The notes below the pieces were generated by a model that did no database searches, was not told where the DNA came from, and saw only the letters and a list, made by a program, of their open reading frames with translations. The translations under genes and the position numbers were made by a program. Below are positions 48,837-59,931 of a stretch of 64,000 nucleotides of DNA, piece after piece. This DNA is from Polynucleobacter tropicus (lineage in GTDB: Bacteria; Pseudomonadota; Gammaproteobacteria; Burkholderiales; Burkholderiaceae), in contig NZ_CP028942.1 in assembly GCF_013307225.1 (NCBI RefSeq), positions 992,001 to 1,056,000 of the forward strand, given 5' to 3'. Each line of letters opens with the position of its first letter. Position 1 is the first letter of the stretch.

Positions 48837-51269
48837 CTAGTGCTTTAGCACCTTACTCGACGCAGCAGCTTCAGAAGCCTTACTTGCCTCTGCAGCCTTT
48901 TTGGCAAGCTCTTCTGGCGTGAGCTCTGGGAGAGCCTCAGGCATGCGCTCTAAAGCCAGCTCCAATACCTTATCAATCCAACGCACAGGAACAATCTCAA
49001 TTGCATTCTTGACATTATCGGGAATATCAATCAAATCCTTGACGTTTTCTTCTGGAATCAAGGCAAGCTTAATACCTCCACGGTGCGCAGCCAATAGCTT
49101 CTCTTTCAAGCCACCAATTGGAAGTACTTCACCACGCAATGTGATTTCGCCGGTCATGGCTACGTCAGATCGAATCGGAATACCTGTAAAGACGGATACC
49201 AAGGCTGTAGTAATTGCGATACCTGCTGAAGGACCATCCTTAGGAGTTGCACCATCCGGGAAGTGAATGTGAATATCTTTTTTCTCAAAGGATTCATCTT
49301 CGATTCCAAGACGTCTTGCTCGTGAACGAACAACTGTACGGGCAGCCTCTACGGATTCCTTCATAACGTCACCAATAGAACCTGTTCTAGTGATAACGCC
49401 TTTACCCGGCATCACAGCGGCTTCGATGGTAAGAAGATCGCCACCAACCTCAGTCCATGCAAGGCCTGTTACCTGCCCAACTTGATTCTCTTTGCCTGCC
49501 AAGCCAAAGTCAAACATGCGTACTGATAAGAACTTCTCTAGATTTTCAGCATTAACTACCACTGGAGCAGCCTCTTTCTTCAAAAGCAGCAGCTTCACTA
49601 CCTTGCGGCAGATCTTGCTAATTTCTCTTTCTAAAGAACGAACGCCAGCTTCGCGCGTGTAATAGCGAATCATATTACGCACAGCGCTTTCTTCAATCTT
49701 GAGTTCATCCTTTTTCAAACCATTGTTTTTGATTTGCTTTGGAATTAAATAGTTAACAGCGATGCTAGTCTTTTCATCTTCCGTGTAGCCAGCCAAACGA
49801 ATGATCTCTAAGCGATCAAGCAAAGGGCCAGGAATATTCAAAGAGTTTGAGGTTGCTACAAACATCACATCAGATAGATCGAAATCCACTTCTACATAGT
49901 GATCTTGGAAAGTGTGATTTTGCTCAGGATCCAAAACTTCCAGTAAAGCGCTTGCAGGATCTCCACGAAAATCCATACCCATCTTATCCACTTCATCCAA
50001 TAGGAATAAGGGATTGCGTACACCGACTTTAGTCAAGCTAGTCAGAATCTTGCCAGGCATTGAGCCGATGTAGGTTCGACGGTGACCTCGAATCTCAGAT
50101 TCGTCACGCACACCACCCAAAGCCATGCGCACAAACTTGCGATTGGTAGCGCGTGCGATGGATTGACCTAATGAGGTTTTACCTACACCAGGAGGACCGA
50201 CCAGACAAAGAATCGGTGCTTTTACACGATCAACACGTTGCTGAACTGCGAGGTACTCTAAGATACGCTCTTTGACCTTATCCAAGCCATAGTGATCCTC
50301 ATCTAATACTTTCTCGGCATTGGAAAGATCATTGTTAATTTTGGTCTTCTTCTTCCAAGGCAGATTTACGAGCGTATCAATGAAGTTACGAATCACGGTT
50401 GCCTCAGCAGACATTGGTGACATCAACTTCAACTTCTTCAGTTCGGACTCAGCCTTTTTTAAAGCCTCTTTAGGCATACGAGCGGCCTTGATGCGCTTCT
50501 CGAGCTCTTCAAGATCAGCGCCCTCCTCGCCCTCGCCGAGCTCTTTCTGAATTGCTTTAACTTGCTCATTCAAATAGTACTCACGCTGGCTCTTTTCCAT
50601 CTGACGCTTGACGCGACCACGGATACGTTTTTCCACTTGCAGAATGTCGATTTCACTCTCAAGATCAGCCAAGAGACTTTCGAGGCGCTGAACGACATCA
50701 GTCATCTCAAGCAAGCGTTGCTTTTGCTCTAGCTTGACTGGCAAATGCGCGCAAATGGTATCTGCCAAACGGCTTGGATCATCAATACCACCCAAGGATG
50801 ACAGAATCTCTTGGGGAACTTTCTTGTTGAGCTTCACGTATTGATCAAACTGCGCCATGATGGCACGGCGTAATGCTTCTGTTTCATGCGCATCTATTGC
50901 ATTGATTGCAGTAGGCGTAGCCTCACAATTGAAATAGCCAAGACTATCTTCAATTTGACTAACTTCTGCACGTTGCACACCCTCAACAAGCACCTTTACG
51001 GTACCGTCAGGCAACTTGAGCATCTGCAAAATATTGGCAATGCATCCAACTTCGTAGAGGTCTTCGATTCCAGGCTCATCCTTGGCAGCAGTTTTCTGGG
51101 CAACCAAAAGGACGTTTTTACCGGTTTCCATTGCAGCTTCGAGAGCCTTGATGGATTTTGGGCGTCCCACAAAGAGTGGAATCACCATATGAGGAAACAC
51201 CACCACATCCCTTAATGGAAGTAATGGCAATTGAATCGGTTCAGAGGGTAGTAATAAGTGGCCAGGCAT
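48837..51269 (-). CDS. lon: ATP-dependent protease La
   Basis: 810 residues: N-terminal LON substrate domain (LPLLPLRDVVVFPHMVIPLFVGR), coiled coil, AAA+ module with GPPGVGKTS (about 360) and a C-terminal Ser-Lys protease with KDGPSAGIA (Ser about 684) and LPIGGLKEK (Lys about 727). The tail is Ala/Ser/Lys-rich. GGAGG site upstream and a heat-shock-type promoter at 51372-51400. Confidence 0.97.
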   Translation of the reverse strand: MPGHLLLPSEPIQLPLLPLRDVVVFPHMVIPLFVGRPKSIKALEAAMETGKNVLLVAQKTAAKDEPGIEDLYEVGCIANILQMLKLPDGTVKVLVEGVQRAEVSQIEDSLGYFNCEATPTAINAIDAHETEALRRAIMAQFDQYVKLNKKVPQEILSSLGGIDDPSRLADTICAHLPVKLEQKQRLLEMTDVVQRLESLLADLESEIDILQVEKRIRGRVKRQMEKSQREYYLNEQVKAIQKELGEGEEGADLEELEKRIKAARMPKEALKKAESELKKLKLMSPMSAEATVIRNFIDTLVNLPWKKKTKINNDLSNAEKVLDEDHYGLDKVKERILEYLAVQQRVDRVKAPILCLVGPPGVGKTSLGQSIARATNRKFVRMALGGVRDESEIRGHRRTYIGSMPGKILTSLTKVGVRNPLFLLDEVDKMGMDFRGDPASALLEVLDPEQNHTFQDHYVEVDFDLSDVMFVATSNSLNIPGPLLDRLEIIRLAGYTEDEKTSIAVNYLIPKQIKNNGLKKDELKIEESAVRNMIRYYTREAGVRSLEREISKICRKVVKLLLLKKEAAPVVVNAENLEKFLSVRMFDFGLAGKENQVGQVTGLAWTEVGGDLLTIEAAVMPGKGVITRTGSIGDVMKESVEAARTVVRSRARRLGIEDESFEKKDIHIHFPDGATPKDGPSAGIAITTALVSVFTGIPIRSDVAMTGEITLRGEVLPIGGLKEKLLAAHRGGIKLALIPEENVKDLIDIPDNVKNAIEIVPVRWIDKVLELALERMPEALPELTPEELAKKAAEASKASEAAASSKVLKH

Positions 51270-51371
51270 AAAGGCAATTCCTCCAAGTAATTAATCCTCA
51301 AGCGTCTTTTCTAGTGATTTGTTGATGCTCAACCACTAAATAGAGACATTATTCTTGAGTAGCATACTACC

Positions 51372-51400
51372 TATATGGGTGGCATTTTGAGAAATTCAAG
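51372..51400 (-). promoter_or_regulatory. Putative sigma-32 (RpoH) promoter of lon
   Basis: On the minus strand CTTGAA (complement of 51395-51400), a 14-bp spacer, then ACCCATATA (complement of 51372-51380), close to the heat-shock consensus CTTGAAA-N11-16-CCCCATNT. It ends about 100 bp before the lon start. lon is an RpoH gene in many proteobacteria. Confidence 0.75.
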
Positions 51401-51412
51401 TGAAAAAAGTGC

Positions 51413-51440
51413 AAAAAATGGGCAAAAATACCCAAAAAAT
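51413..51440 (-). terminator. Weak terminator-like element after clpX
   Basis: TGGG-CAAAAATA-CCCA dyad flanked by A-runs (T-runs on the minus strand), 20 nt after the clpX stop. The stem is only about 4 bp, so tentative. Confidence 0.35.
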
Positions 51441-51458
51441 AGCGAAAACCCTAAGAAT

Positions 51459-52817
51459 TTAAGCTTTTTTGCTTAAATCGGCTTGTTCAAGATCCTGCTT
51501 ATAGACCAAAAGTGGTTTGCCACCTTCAGCAATACAAGATTCGTCAATGACAACCTTTTGAACGTTCTTCAAAGATGGCAAGTCATACATCACATCCATT
51601 AAAGAGCCTTCCAGGATAGATCTAAGGCCGCGTGCACCAGTTTTACGGGCAATTGCCTTCTTGGCGATCGCAGATAGGGCTTCACGACGCACTTCGAGCT
51701 CTGAGCCCTCCATTGTCAAAAGCGCTTGATATTGCTTCACCAGAGCATTTTTAGGCTCAGTCAGAATAGCAATTAAGGCTGATTCATCTAATTGGGCCAA
51801 AGTAGCCACTACTGGCAAACGACCGATCAATTCGGGAATTAAGCCGAACTTAATTAAATCTTCTGGTTCCACTTCAAGCAGCAAATCACTTACACCACGA
51901 TCATCTTTGCCAGGAACGGTTGCATTAAATCCAATACCAGTCTTCGCAGTACGTTGCTGAATGACTTTTTCCAAGCCGTCAAATGCGCCGCCGCAAATGA
52001 AAAGGATATTGGTAGTGTCAACTTGCAAGAAATCTTGATTAGGGTGCTTACGTCCACCCTGTGGCGGCACAGATGCCATCGTGCCTTCGACCAATTTCAG
52101 CAAGGCTTGCTGAACACCCTCACCAGATACATCGCGAGTGATAGAAGGGTTATCAGATTTGCGTGAAATCTTATCGATCTCATCGATGTATACAATTCCG
52201 CGCTGTGCTTTCTCTACGTTATAATCACAGGCTTGTAATAATTTTTGGATGATGTTCTCAACATCCTCACCAACGTAACCAGCTTCGGTTAAGGTGGTAG
52301 CGTCAGCCATCACAAACGGAACATCGAGCATGCGAGCCAATGTTTGGGCAAGCAAGGTCTTGCCAGAACCCGTTGGTCCAATTAACAAGATATTGCTCTT
52401 TGCCAACTCAACGCCATCAACAATGGCTTTTGCGGGTGCTTTTGACTCTTTTTTATCGCTTGCTTCTACAGGCTTGCCATCCTTATCCAATTTCTCTTTT
52501 TTAGGTTTTGGCAGATACTGCAAACGCTTGTAATGGTTATATACGGCAACAGCCAATGTCTTTTTCGCCTGATCTTGACCAATCACATACTGATCCAAGT
52601 TTTCACGAATTTGATGTGGCGTAGGTAAAGAATCATCGCCCTCTTCTTTCGGAAGCTTAGCAATCTCTTCTTGAATAATATCGGTGCAAAGATCAATGCA
52701 CTCATCACAGATAAATACCGAGGGACCAGCAATCAGCTTCTTTACTTCATGCTGACTCTTGCCACAGAAAGAGCAATACAAAAGCTTATCACCTGAATTT
52801 GTTGTTGTATCGCTCAA
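51459..52817 (-). CDS. clpX: ClpXP protease ATPase subunit ClpX
   Basis: 452 residues, AAA+ unfoldase. N-terminal zinc finger CSFCGK and CDECIDLC, Walker A GPTGSGKT (about 142), Walker [31 protein letters not shown]. An insert rich in Lys/Asp/Ala around 95-125 precedes Walker A and makes it somewhat longer than E. coli ClpX (424). Follows clpP. Confidence 0.97.
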   Translation of the reverse strand: MSDTTTNSGDKLLYCSFCGKSQHEVKKLIAGPSVFICDECIDLCTDIIQEEIAKLPKEEGDDSLPTPHQIRENLDQYVIGQDQAKKTLAVAVYNHYKRLQYLPKPKKEKLDKDGKPVEASDKKESKAPAKAIVDGVELAKSNILLIGPTGSGKTLLAQTLARMLDVPFVMADATTLTEAGYVGEDVENIIQKLLQACDYNVEKAQRGIVYIDEIDKISRKSDNPSITRDVSGEGVQQALLKLVEGTMASVPPQGGRKHPNQDFLQVDTTNILFICGGAFDGLEKVIQQRTAKTGIGFNATVPGKDDRGVSDLLLEVEPEDLIKFGLIPELIGRLPVVATLAQLDESALIAILTEPKNALVKQYQALLTMEGSELEVRREALSAIAKKAIARKTGARGLRSILEGSLMDVMYDLPSLKNVQKVVIDESCIAEGGKPLLVYKQDLEQADLSKKA

Positions 52818-52850
52818 TCTATTTACCCAAAGAGTAATTAAAAGAAAATT

Positions 52851-53480
52851 TTATGGACGCTTTTCGATAACTGTATCGATCAAGCCATACTCACGAGCTT
52901 GCTCGGCAGACATGAAGTTATCGCGATCAGTGTCTTTAGCAATTGTTTCAATCGACTGACCAGTGCGATCAGACAAAATCTTATTCAAGCGCTCACGCAA
53001 ATACAAAATCTCACGGGCTTGAATCTCAATATCAGAGGCCTGACCACGAGCACCGCCCAATGGCTGGTGAATCATTACGCGAGAATTTGGTAGTGCAAAA
53101 CGCTTACCCTTTTCGCCTGCGCACAATAAGAATGCGCCCATGCTTGCAGCCATACCCATACATAAAGTGCTTACGTGTGGTTTGATGAATTGCATGGTGT
53201 CGTAAATTGCCAAGCCTGCAGAAACGGATCCGCCAGGAGAGTTAATGTACAAGGAAATATCTTTGTCTGGATTTTCACTTTCCAGGAACAATAACTGCGC
53301 AATAACGAGGTTGGCAGTTTGATCATTCACCTCGCCAACCAAGAACACGACACGCTCACGCAAAAGGCGCGAATATATATCGTAAGCACGCTCACCACGA
53401 CCAGAGGTTTCGATGACCATCGGAACCAAGCCCAGACCTTTTGGCTCTAGATTTTCAGCTTGTAAATGGTTCTGACTCAT
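52851..53480 (-). CDS. clpP: ATP-dependent Clp protease proteolytic subunit
   Basis: 209 residues. Catalytic Ser in [13 protein letters not shown], His in [11 protein letters not shown] and Asp in [13 protein letters not shown]. The 53481-53505 gap to tig is short, so tig-clpP-clpX are probably one transcript. Confidence 0.97.
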   Translation of the reverse strand: MSQNHLQAENLEPKGLGLVPMVIETSGRGERAYDIYSRLLRERVVFLVGEVNDQTANLVIAQLLFLESENPDKDISLYINSPGGSVSAGLAIYDTMQFIKPHVSTLCMGMAASMGAFLLCAGEKGKRFALPNSRVMIHQPLGGARGQASDIEIQAREILYLRERLNKILSDRTGQSIETIAKDTDRDNFMSAEQAREYGLIDTVIEKRP

Positions 53481-53505
53481 TTAGGACCCCTTTTAAATAA
53501 TTGAA

Positions 53506-54843
53506 TTAGTTTAGCTTGCTTAATTCTTCGAAGCTAATTGCTTTTTCATTTACCTTGGCAAGTGATGTGAAATGCTTAATAACATTGTCCTCAAGCACTA
53601 AATTTTCGATATCTTTTAGGCGGCTTGGGTTGCTGTAGAACCAACGCACCACTTCTTTTGGATCTTCATAAGTAGCAGCCTGCTCGTCGATTTCAGCCTT
53701 AATTTGGTCCGCTGTAGCAGCCAAATTGTTTTGCTTTACCAAATCACCCAAGATTAATCCGAGACGAACGCGTTTTAGGGCTTGTTCAGCAAAAATCTCT
53801 GGTGGGATTGGCGCATCTTTTGCATTTGGAACGCCACGCTGCATAAGATCTTGGCGAGCGCCTTCTACCAAACGCTCTTGCTCGGAAGACACCAAAGATT
53901 TTGGTGCATCTAACTCGCATAATTCGTTGAGCTTATCCATTACATCATTCTTCAATAAAGAAGTGATGCGACGTTTTACTTCGCGATCTAAATTCTGTTT
54001 TACTTCTTCGCGCATCTTTGCAACGCCACCTTCAGTCACACCTAATGAAAGCGCGAATGCATCGTCAACCGCTGGCAAGTGAGCCCAGTTAACCGATTTA
54101 ACGGTAATAGTGAACTCAGCTGTTTTGCCTGCAACATCTTTGCCGTGGTAGTCAGCCGGGAAGCTAAGTGGAAATGACTTGCTCTCGCCAGCTTTTAAAC
54201 CCAAAGTAGCCGCTTCAAACTCAGGAAGCATGCGACCTTCACCTAAAACATATTCAAAATTCTCCGCCTTCCCGCCAGCAAACTCAACGCCATCGATCTT
54301 GCCAACAAAATCAATCACTACTTGGTCGCCGTTTTGAGCAGCAGTATTAGCGCCGCCATCGCCATGAGGGCCAGCCTCTCCACGTGGATGATAGTGAACC
54401 TGCTGTTTGCGCAATACATCTAATGCTCGATCAATTTCAGCATCACCAATATCAGTTGTGTACTTAGTCACTTCCGCTTTGCTGAAGTCACCAATCTTCA
54501 CTTCTGGCAAAACCTCAAAGAATGCATCAAACACAATGGTGTCTGCATCTAATTCGCTTTTTGGCTCAAGACGTGGCTGACCAGCTAAAGCAATACCTTC
54601 TTTTTTGCTGTGCTCAAAAAAGAGTTCGGATGCTTTGTCAAATTGAAGTTCAAAATCAACTTGCATGCCGTACTGTTTTTCCACCATGTTCTTAGGAACT
54701 TTACCTGGACGAAAGCCAGCCATTTTCATGGTCTTACCCACTTTAGCCAAACGCGCTTCGCGTGCTTTCGCTAAATCAGCGCGAGCAAACTCCAAAGTCA
54801 TTTTGCGGTCTAAGGAACCTAAATTTTCTATCTGCACAGCCAT
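53506..54843 (-). CDS. tig: Trigger factor
   Basis: 445-residue ribosome-associated chaperone/PPIase: N-terminal ribosome-binding domain with the GFRPGKVPKNMVEKQYG signature (about 43-60), FKBP-like PPIase domain (GDQVVIDFVGKIDGVEF, about 170) and helical C-terminal chaperone arms. First gene of tig-clpP-clpX. Confidence 0.96.
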   Translation of the reverse strand: MAVQIENLGSLDRKMTLEFARADLAKAREARLAKVGKTMKMAGFRPGKVPKNMVEKQYGMQVDFELQFDKASELFFEHSKKEGIALAGQPRLEPKSELDADTIVFDAFFEVLPEVKIGDFSKAEVTKYTTDIGDAEIDRALDVLRKQQVHYHPRGEAGPHGDGGANTAAQNGDQVVIDFVGKIDGVEFAGGKAENFEYVLGEGRMLPEFEAATLGLKAGESKSFPLSFPADYHGKDVAGKTAEFTITVKSVNWAHLPAVDDAFALSLGVTEGGVAKMREEVKQNLDREVKRRITSLLKNDVMDKLNELCELDAPKSLVSSEQERLVEGARQDLMQRGVPNAKDAPIPPEIFAEQALKRVRLGLILGDLVKQNNLAATADQIKAEIDEQAATYEDPKEVVRWFYSNPSRLKDIENLVLEDNVIKHFTSLAKVNEKAISFEELSKLN

Positions 54844-54900
54844 TCTCGTCTCTTAATTGAAGATCTGGAAATATGAAGTCCAAGCCAAGTAGTAATCTTG

Positions 54901-54987
54901 TGGTGCGAGGAGGGGGACTCGAACCCCCACACCATTTCTGGCGTCAGGACCTAAACCTGGTGCGTCTACCAATTTCGCCATCCTCGC
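54901..54987 (-). tRNA. tRNA-Leu (TAG)
   Basis: 87-nt class II tRNA with a long variable arm; acceptor GCGAGGA/TCCTCGC, anticodon stem-loop CCAGGTTTAGGTCCTG giving TAG, T-arm GGGGGTTCGAGTCCCCC, CCA encoded. Upstream of tig on the same strand. Confidence 0.96.
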
Positions 54988-55066
54988 GAATTCCGCAAAC
55001 ACTACCAAGCTCAAACTTCACTCTAAAGACCGTAATTCTACAATGTTTAGGGTTTTAGAGCCTGTT

Positions 55067-55570
55067 TTAGGCCTTATAGAGCAAAGCGACTGCATGCACT
55101 GCAATCCCCTCTCCACGCCCTAAATGACCCAGGGATTCATTGGTTTTGGCTTTGAGGTTGATATGGCTGGGGGTTACAGCTAAATCAGAGGCGATATTTC
55201 GAACCATTTCAGGCAAATATCCTGCCAATTTAGGTTTCTGGCAAATGATGGTGGCATCTACGTTACCCACATGGTATCCAGCCGCCTGAACCTTCTGCAA
55301 CGCAGCTCTTAATAGGATTCGGCTATCCATGTCTTTAAATTGAGGATCATCATCTGGAAATAGCTGGCCAATGTCATTAAGGCCTGCAGCCCCCAATAAA
55401 GCATCCGTTAAAGCATGCAATAAAGCATCTGCATCGGAATGACCTAGCAAACCTTTTTCATAAGGAATGTGAACGCCTCCTAAGATTAACTTGCGATCTG
55501 AAACTAATGCATGTACGTCGTAGCCTTGGCCAATTCGAAATTGAGGGATATGAATGTTTGATTGAGTCAT
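55067..55570 (-). CDS. ispF: 2-C-methyl-D-erythritol 2,4-cyclodiphosphate synthase
   Basis: 167 residues, MEP isoprenoid pathway. GQGYDVHAL (metal ligands Asp/His), [40 protein letters not shown]. Ten nt downstream of ispD, as usual. Confidence 0.96.
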   Translation of the reverse strand: MTQSNIHIPQFRIGQGYDVHALVSDRKLILGGVHIPYEKGLLGHSDADALLHALTDALLGAAGLNDIGQLFPDDDPQFKDMDSRILLRAALQKVQAAGYHVGNVDATIICQKPKLAGYLPEMVRNIASDLAVTPSHINLKAKTNESLGHLGRGEGIAVHAVALLYKA

Positions 55571-55580
55571 ACTAAATAGC

Positions 55581-56327
55581 TTAGCCCAGTAAGAGTTGCA
55601 TGAGCTCCCAATCTGCTGGATGGGTCACTTTAAAATTACGAGTTGCACCTTCAATCAACAAAGGTTTTTCACCTGCTAGCTCCATAGCACTTGCTTCATC
55701 TGTTACATCGGATTCTTGTCTAATTGCCTCTTCCAATGCAGTGTGTAGCTTTTTTAAACCAAACATTTGCGGGGTCTGAGCTTGCCAAAGGTGGTCGCGG
55801 GGAATGGTTTTAACAGAATGCGGAAGATTTCCAGCGACAACTGAATTGAGATCAGCCTGCTTCAAGGTGTCTGCTAGAGGTATAGCGAGTAAGCCCCCCG
55901 AACTAGAGTTCTGAACAGCCTGAATCAACCTATCGATCAAAGTGGGCGTAACTCCTGGTCTAGCAGCGTCATGAACAAGCACCCAATCGTCCGCACCAAT
56001 TCCTGAACTCATTAAGACTGCCAACGTATTTCGAACGGTTTCCTGTCTAGTGGGTCCACCTGTTGGCAAGAAATGAACGGGCTTATCTAAATTGGAAAAT
56101 TCTTTCAGGATTGGATGGTCTATAAAACCTGGTGAGACACCAACCCAAATAGATTCAATCTGAGGCGCTTGAGCAAAAGCATTTAGTGCATATGCAAGCA
56201 TTGGCTTACCAGCCAACTGCTGGAATTGCTTTGGTAACTCCCCGCCCAATCGAGAGCCGGTACCCGCAGTTGGCAATACCGCGTGACAGCGTTTAGATTG
56301 ATTGGGAACATGGTTTCCATAGCTCAT
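55581..56327 (-). CDS. ispD: 2-C-methyl-D-erythritol 4-phosphate cytidylyltransferase
   Basis: About 248 residues. [20 protein letters not shown] is the nucleotide-binding loop; [11 protein letters not shown] and [19 protein letters not shown] follow. The frame opens at 56375, which would overlap the divergent mfd start; ATG 56327 gives a normal length and no overlap, so I prefer it, though without a strong ribosome binding site. Confidence 0.92.
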   Translation of the reverse strand: MSYGNHVPNQSKRCHAVLPTAGTGSRLGGELPKQFQQLAGKPMLAYALNAFAQAPQIESIWVGVSPGFIDHPILKEFSNLDKPVHFLPTGGPTRQETVRNTLAVLMSSGIGADDWVLVHDAARPGVTPTLIDRLIQAVQNSSSGGLLAIPLADTLKQADLNSVVAGNLPHSVKTIPRDHLWQAQTPQMFGLKKLHTALEEAIRQESDVTDEASAMELAGEKPLLIEGATRNFKVTHPADWELMQLLLG

Positions 56328-56350
56328 ACCTGATTCTATAATGAGCGCAG

Positions 56351-59300
56351 ATGTCTGATGCATTAAATCTAGCACCCCCCGTACCCGCTCCTCGGGCTGG
56401 GCAGCGCTTTACCTTTTCGGGGCTGATTGGCTCAGCGGATGCCGCCCTACTAGCCCAATCAGCAATACGCTATCGCAACGATTTCTCTGTCATGGTCGTT
56501 TTTTGCGCGCAAGCTCAAGAGGCACAAAGACTGGCTGAAGAGATCCCTGCATTTGCCCCTCAGCTAAAGGTACGCCTATTACCTGATTGGGAAATCCTGC
56601 CCTATGATCATTTTTCACCACACCAGGATTTGGTATCCGAGCGTTTGGCTACCTTGTATGAACTTCTGAATGGTAGTTGCGACATTGTCCTGGTACCAGT
56701 GACCACAGTATTGCAACGTTTAGGTCCACCGCAATTTCTATCTGGCCATACTTTCTTTTTCAGACAAAACGATAAGCTCAATGAAGCCGCACTAAAACTG
56801 CAATTGCAGCAAGCTGGTTATGACCCTGTTAGCGCAGTCATGCGACCTGGTGAGTTCAGCATTCGTGGTGGCCTTATTGATTTATATCCTATGGGGTCAA
56901 GCCTTCCCTATCGACTGGATTTGTTTGGAGATGAAATCGAGCAAATCAGAGCATTTGATCCAGACACGCAACGTAGCCTTTACCCCGTTAAAGAAGTCCG
57001 CATTCTTCCTGGGCATGAGTTTCCTTTCAATGACGAAGCGCGCACAGCCTTTAGGGGTCGCTGGAGAGAAGTATTTGAAGGTGATCCAACCCGTTGCTCA
57101 ATTTATAAAGATGCAAACCTCGGGATTCCTAGTGCGGGTATTGAATCTTATTTACCCCTCTTTTTTGACGAACAATCGTCTTTGTTTGACTACTTCCCCA
57201 GATCTGGGGACCCTGTATGGCTGGTGAATATTGGCGATGTAGAACAATCAATAAGAAACTTTTGGAAAGATACTCAGTCACGCTATGAGTTTCTGAAGCA
57301 CGATCTTGATCGTCCGATTCTCCCGCCTAATCAATTATTTTTAGATGTCGACGAATTCTTTACAAATGCAAAGCCTTATGCACGCCTAGCGTTAGAGAAT
57401 GAAGTCATCACCAATCATGACACCAGCACTTTCAAGGCTGTACCCGATGTTGCGGTTCACAGACGTGATGCAGATCCAATATCGCGCTTGCGCAATATTG
57501 TCTCCCAAGAAAAATTACGCGTTCTGATTTGTAGTGATAGCGCAGGTCGAAAAGAATCCATTCGGCAACTTTTAGATGAAAGCAATGGTGTCGCGGGGCA
57601 AGATGGTAAGGCGCTGTACCCATTACACCCTGAAGGGTTCGATAGCATCGCTGAATTTGTTAAGAGCGAATCGCTCTTTGGTCTAGTAACTGCGCCACTT
57701 TTTAATGGTTTTCTCTGGACCTCAGAAAACCTACTCGTTTTAACTGAGGCTGAATTATTTACCTCTACAGCGAGACAGAGACGCAAGGGCAAAGGCGCAG
57801 AAAACACCGATCCCGACATGTTGTTTAAGGATTTATCTGAGCTAAAAATTGGAGACCCAGTTGTTCACTCTGAGCACGGTATAGGACGATATCAAGGCTT
57901 AGTCTTGCTAAATCTCGCAGCACCGAAAGAGGCGCCAATATTTGAGGAGTTCTTGCATCTGCAATATGCGGGCGATGCCACACTGTATGTGCCTGTTCAA
58001 CAATTGCAAATGGTCACCCGCTACGCTGGTTCAGACCCAGATTCAGCACCTTTACATCAGCTTGGCTCAGGCCAATGGGATAAGGCAAAACGCAAGGCTG
58101 CACAACAAATTCGGGATACTGCCGCTGAGCTACTCGGACTTTATGCAGCACGCGCAATTCGTAAGGGCCATGCTTTTGAATTCTCAGCGCATGACTATGC
58201 GGCCTTTGCAGAAAGTTTTGGCTTTGAAGAGACGCCTGATCAAGCCAATGCGATTGCTGCCGTTATAGGCGACATGACCAGTGGAACCCCAATGGATCGC
58301 TTGGTATGTGGAGATGTAGGTTTTGGAAAAACAGAAGTTGCATTGCGCGCCAGCTTTGTAGCCGTCATGGGTGGCAAACAAGTAGCCATCCTTGCTCCAA
58401 CTACTCTACTTGCCGAACAACATGTAGCAACATGGAAAGATCGATTTGCCGACTGGCCTGTCAGAATTGTTGAGTTGTCCCGCTTTAAAACCACTAAGGA
58501 GATTAATGCTGCGCTAGAGGCGATTGCCAAAGGTGAAGCAGACATCATTATTGGCACACATAAATTGCTCTCCAAAGAAACGCAATTTGCAAATTTAGGC
58601 CTTGTTATTGTCGATGAAGAGCATCGCTTTGGAGTGCGACAAAAGGATGCTTTAAAAGCTCTACGTGCAGAGGTAGATATCCTCACTCTTACGGCAACAC
58701 CCATTCCAAGAACCTTGGGAATGGCTATGGAAGGCTTGCGTGAGTTCTCCATCATCGCAACAGCTCCACAAAAGCGATTGGCTATCAAAACTTTTGTACG
58801 ACGTGAAGGCGATGGCGTTATCCGCGAGGCAGTGCTTCGTGAAATTAAGCGCGGCGGACAAGTCTATTTCCTGCATAACGAAGTTGAGACGATTGAAAAT
58901 CGGAAGCATGCTTTGCAAGAGCTCATTCCAGAAGCCCGGATCAGCGTGGCACATGGACAAATGCACGAACGAGAGCTAGAGGCTGTCATGCGTGAGTTTG
59001 TTACGCAGCGCACAAACATATTGCTTTGTACAACTATCATTGAAACTGGTATTGATGTTCCAACAGCTAACACTATCATCATGCATCGCGCTGATAAGTT
59101 TGGCTTAGCGCAGCTGCATCAATTACGCGGTCGCGTTGGTCGATCCCACCACCAAGCTTATGCTTATTTACTCGTTCCAGATCCTGAGGCATTAAGCAAA
59201 CAGGCTCAGTTACGTTTGAACGCAATTCAAGCAATGGAGGAGCTGGGTTCTGGCTTCTATTTGGCGATGCATGACCTTGAGATTCGAGGCGCTGGTGAAG

Positions 59301-59902
59301 TGCTGGGCGATAAACAATCAGGGGAAATTCATGAAATTGGATTTCAGCTCTATACGGAAATGCTTAATCGCGCAGTGAAATCCTTGCGTAGTGGGAAAGA
59401 GCCCGATCTACTTTCACCACTGCAGGCTACAACCGATGTGAACTTGGGTGTACCACCCCTTCTGCCTGACGATTATTGTCCTGATGTACACGAGCGACTA
59501 TCTTTGTACAAGCGTTTTGCCAATTGCAATGATTTCTCTGAGTTAATGGGTTTGCGCGAAGAGCTCGTTGACCGCTTTGGTGATCTGCCAGATCAAGCGA
59601 AGTCTTTCTATGAGACTCATCGTCTACGTTTAGAAATGCAAGGTTTTGGCATCAAGAAAATTGATGCGAGCCCCCTCTCAATCCAGATTCAATTTATCCC
59701 CAATCCCCCAATAGACTCCTTGAAGATCATTCAGCTCATTCAGTCATCAAAGCATATTCAGTTGAATGGTCAAGATAAGCTCAAAATTACCCCTCAGAAA
59801 GAACGCGACTTTGAGAAATTGGAGCAACGTCTTGAAGCCATCCGGCAGGTTCTTCGCCGCCTGAATGATTCAGCGGTCTTAAGTGCTGCAAAAGTAAGCT
59901 AG
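56351..59902 (+). CDS. mfd: Transcription-repair coupling factor
   Basis: 1183 residues. UvrB-homology N-terminal part (LLPDWEILPYDHFSPHQDLVSERLATLY), RNA-polymerase interaction domain (GDPVVHSEHGIGRYQG, about 500), translocase with Walker A CGDVGFGKTE and DEEH box (VDEEHRFGVRQ), the TRG region, and a C-terminal D7 domain. Removes stalled RNA polymerase and recruits UvrA. Divergent from ispD. Confidence 0.96.
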   Translation: MSDALNLAPPVPAPRAGQRFTFSGLIGSADAALLAQSAIRYRNDFSVMVVFCAQAQEAQRLAEEIPAFAPQLKVRLLPDWEILPYDHFSPHQDLVSERLATLYELLNGSCDIVLVPVTTVLQRLGPPQFLSGHTFFFRQNDKLNEAALKLQLQQAGYDPVSAVMRPGEFSIRGGLIDLYPMGSSLPYRLDLFGDEIEQIRAFDPDTQRSLYPVKEVRILPGHEFPFNDEARTAFRGRWREVFEGDPTRCSIYKDANLGIPSAGIESYLPLFFDEQSSLFDYFPRSGDPVWLVNIGDVEQSIRNFWKDTQSRYEFLKHDLDRPILPPNQLFLDVDEFFTNAKPYARLALENEVITNHDTSTFKAVPDVAVHRRDADPISRLRNIVSQEKLRVLICSDSAGRKESIRQLLDESNGVAGQDGKALYPLHPEGFDSIAEFVKSESLFGLVTAPLFNGFLWTSENLLVLTEAELFTSTARQRRKGKGAENTDPDMLFKDLSELKIGDPVVHSEHGIGRYQGLVLLNLAAPKEAPIFEEFLHLQYAGDATLYVPVQQLQMVTRYAGSDPDSAPLHQLGSGQWDKAKRKAAQQIRDTAAELLGLYAARAIRKGHAFEFSAHDYAAFAESFGFEETPDQANAIAAVIGDMTSGTPMDRLVCGDVGFGKTEVALRASFVAVMGGKQVAILAPTTLLAEQHVATWKDRFADWPVRIVELSRFKTTKEINAALEAIAKGEADIIIGTHKLLSKETQFANLGLVIVDEEHRFGVRQKDALKALRAEVDILTLTATPIPRTLGMAMEGLREFSIIATAPQKRLAIKTFVRREGDGVIREAVLREIKRGGQVYFLHNEVETIENRKHALQELIPEARISVAHGQMHERELEAVMREFVTQRTNILLCTTIIETGIDVPTANTIIMHRADKFGLAQLHQLRGRVGRSHHQAYAYLLVPDPEALSKQAQLRLNAIQAMEELGSGFYLAMHDLEIRGAGEVLGDKQSGEIHEIGFQLYTEMLNRAVKSLRSGKEPDLLSPLQATTDVNLGVPPLLPDDYCPDVHERLSLYKRFANCNDFSELMGLREELVDRFGDLPDQAKSFYETHRLRLEMQGFGIKKIDASPLSIQIQFIPNPPIDSLKIIQLIQSSKHIQLNGQDKLKITPQKERDFEKLEQRLEAIRQVLRRLNDSAVLSAAKVS

Positions 59903-59931
59903 AAGACGTTCCACTCATCTATTATTTAGCT

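Noticed and set aside
58240-58788. 182-codon antisense frame inside mfd
   Set aside because: Shadow of the conserved translocase coding sequence; no ribosome binding site or motif.
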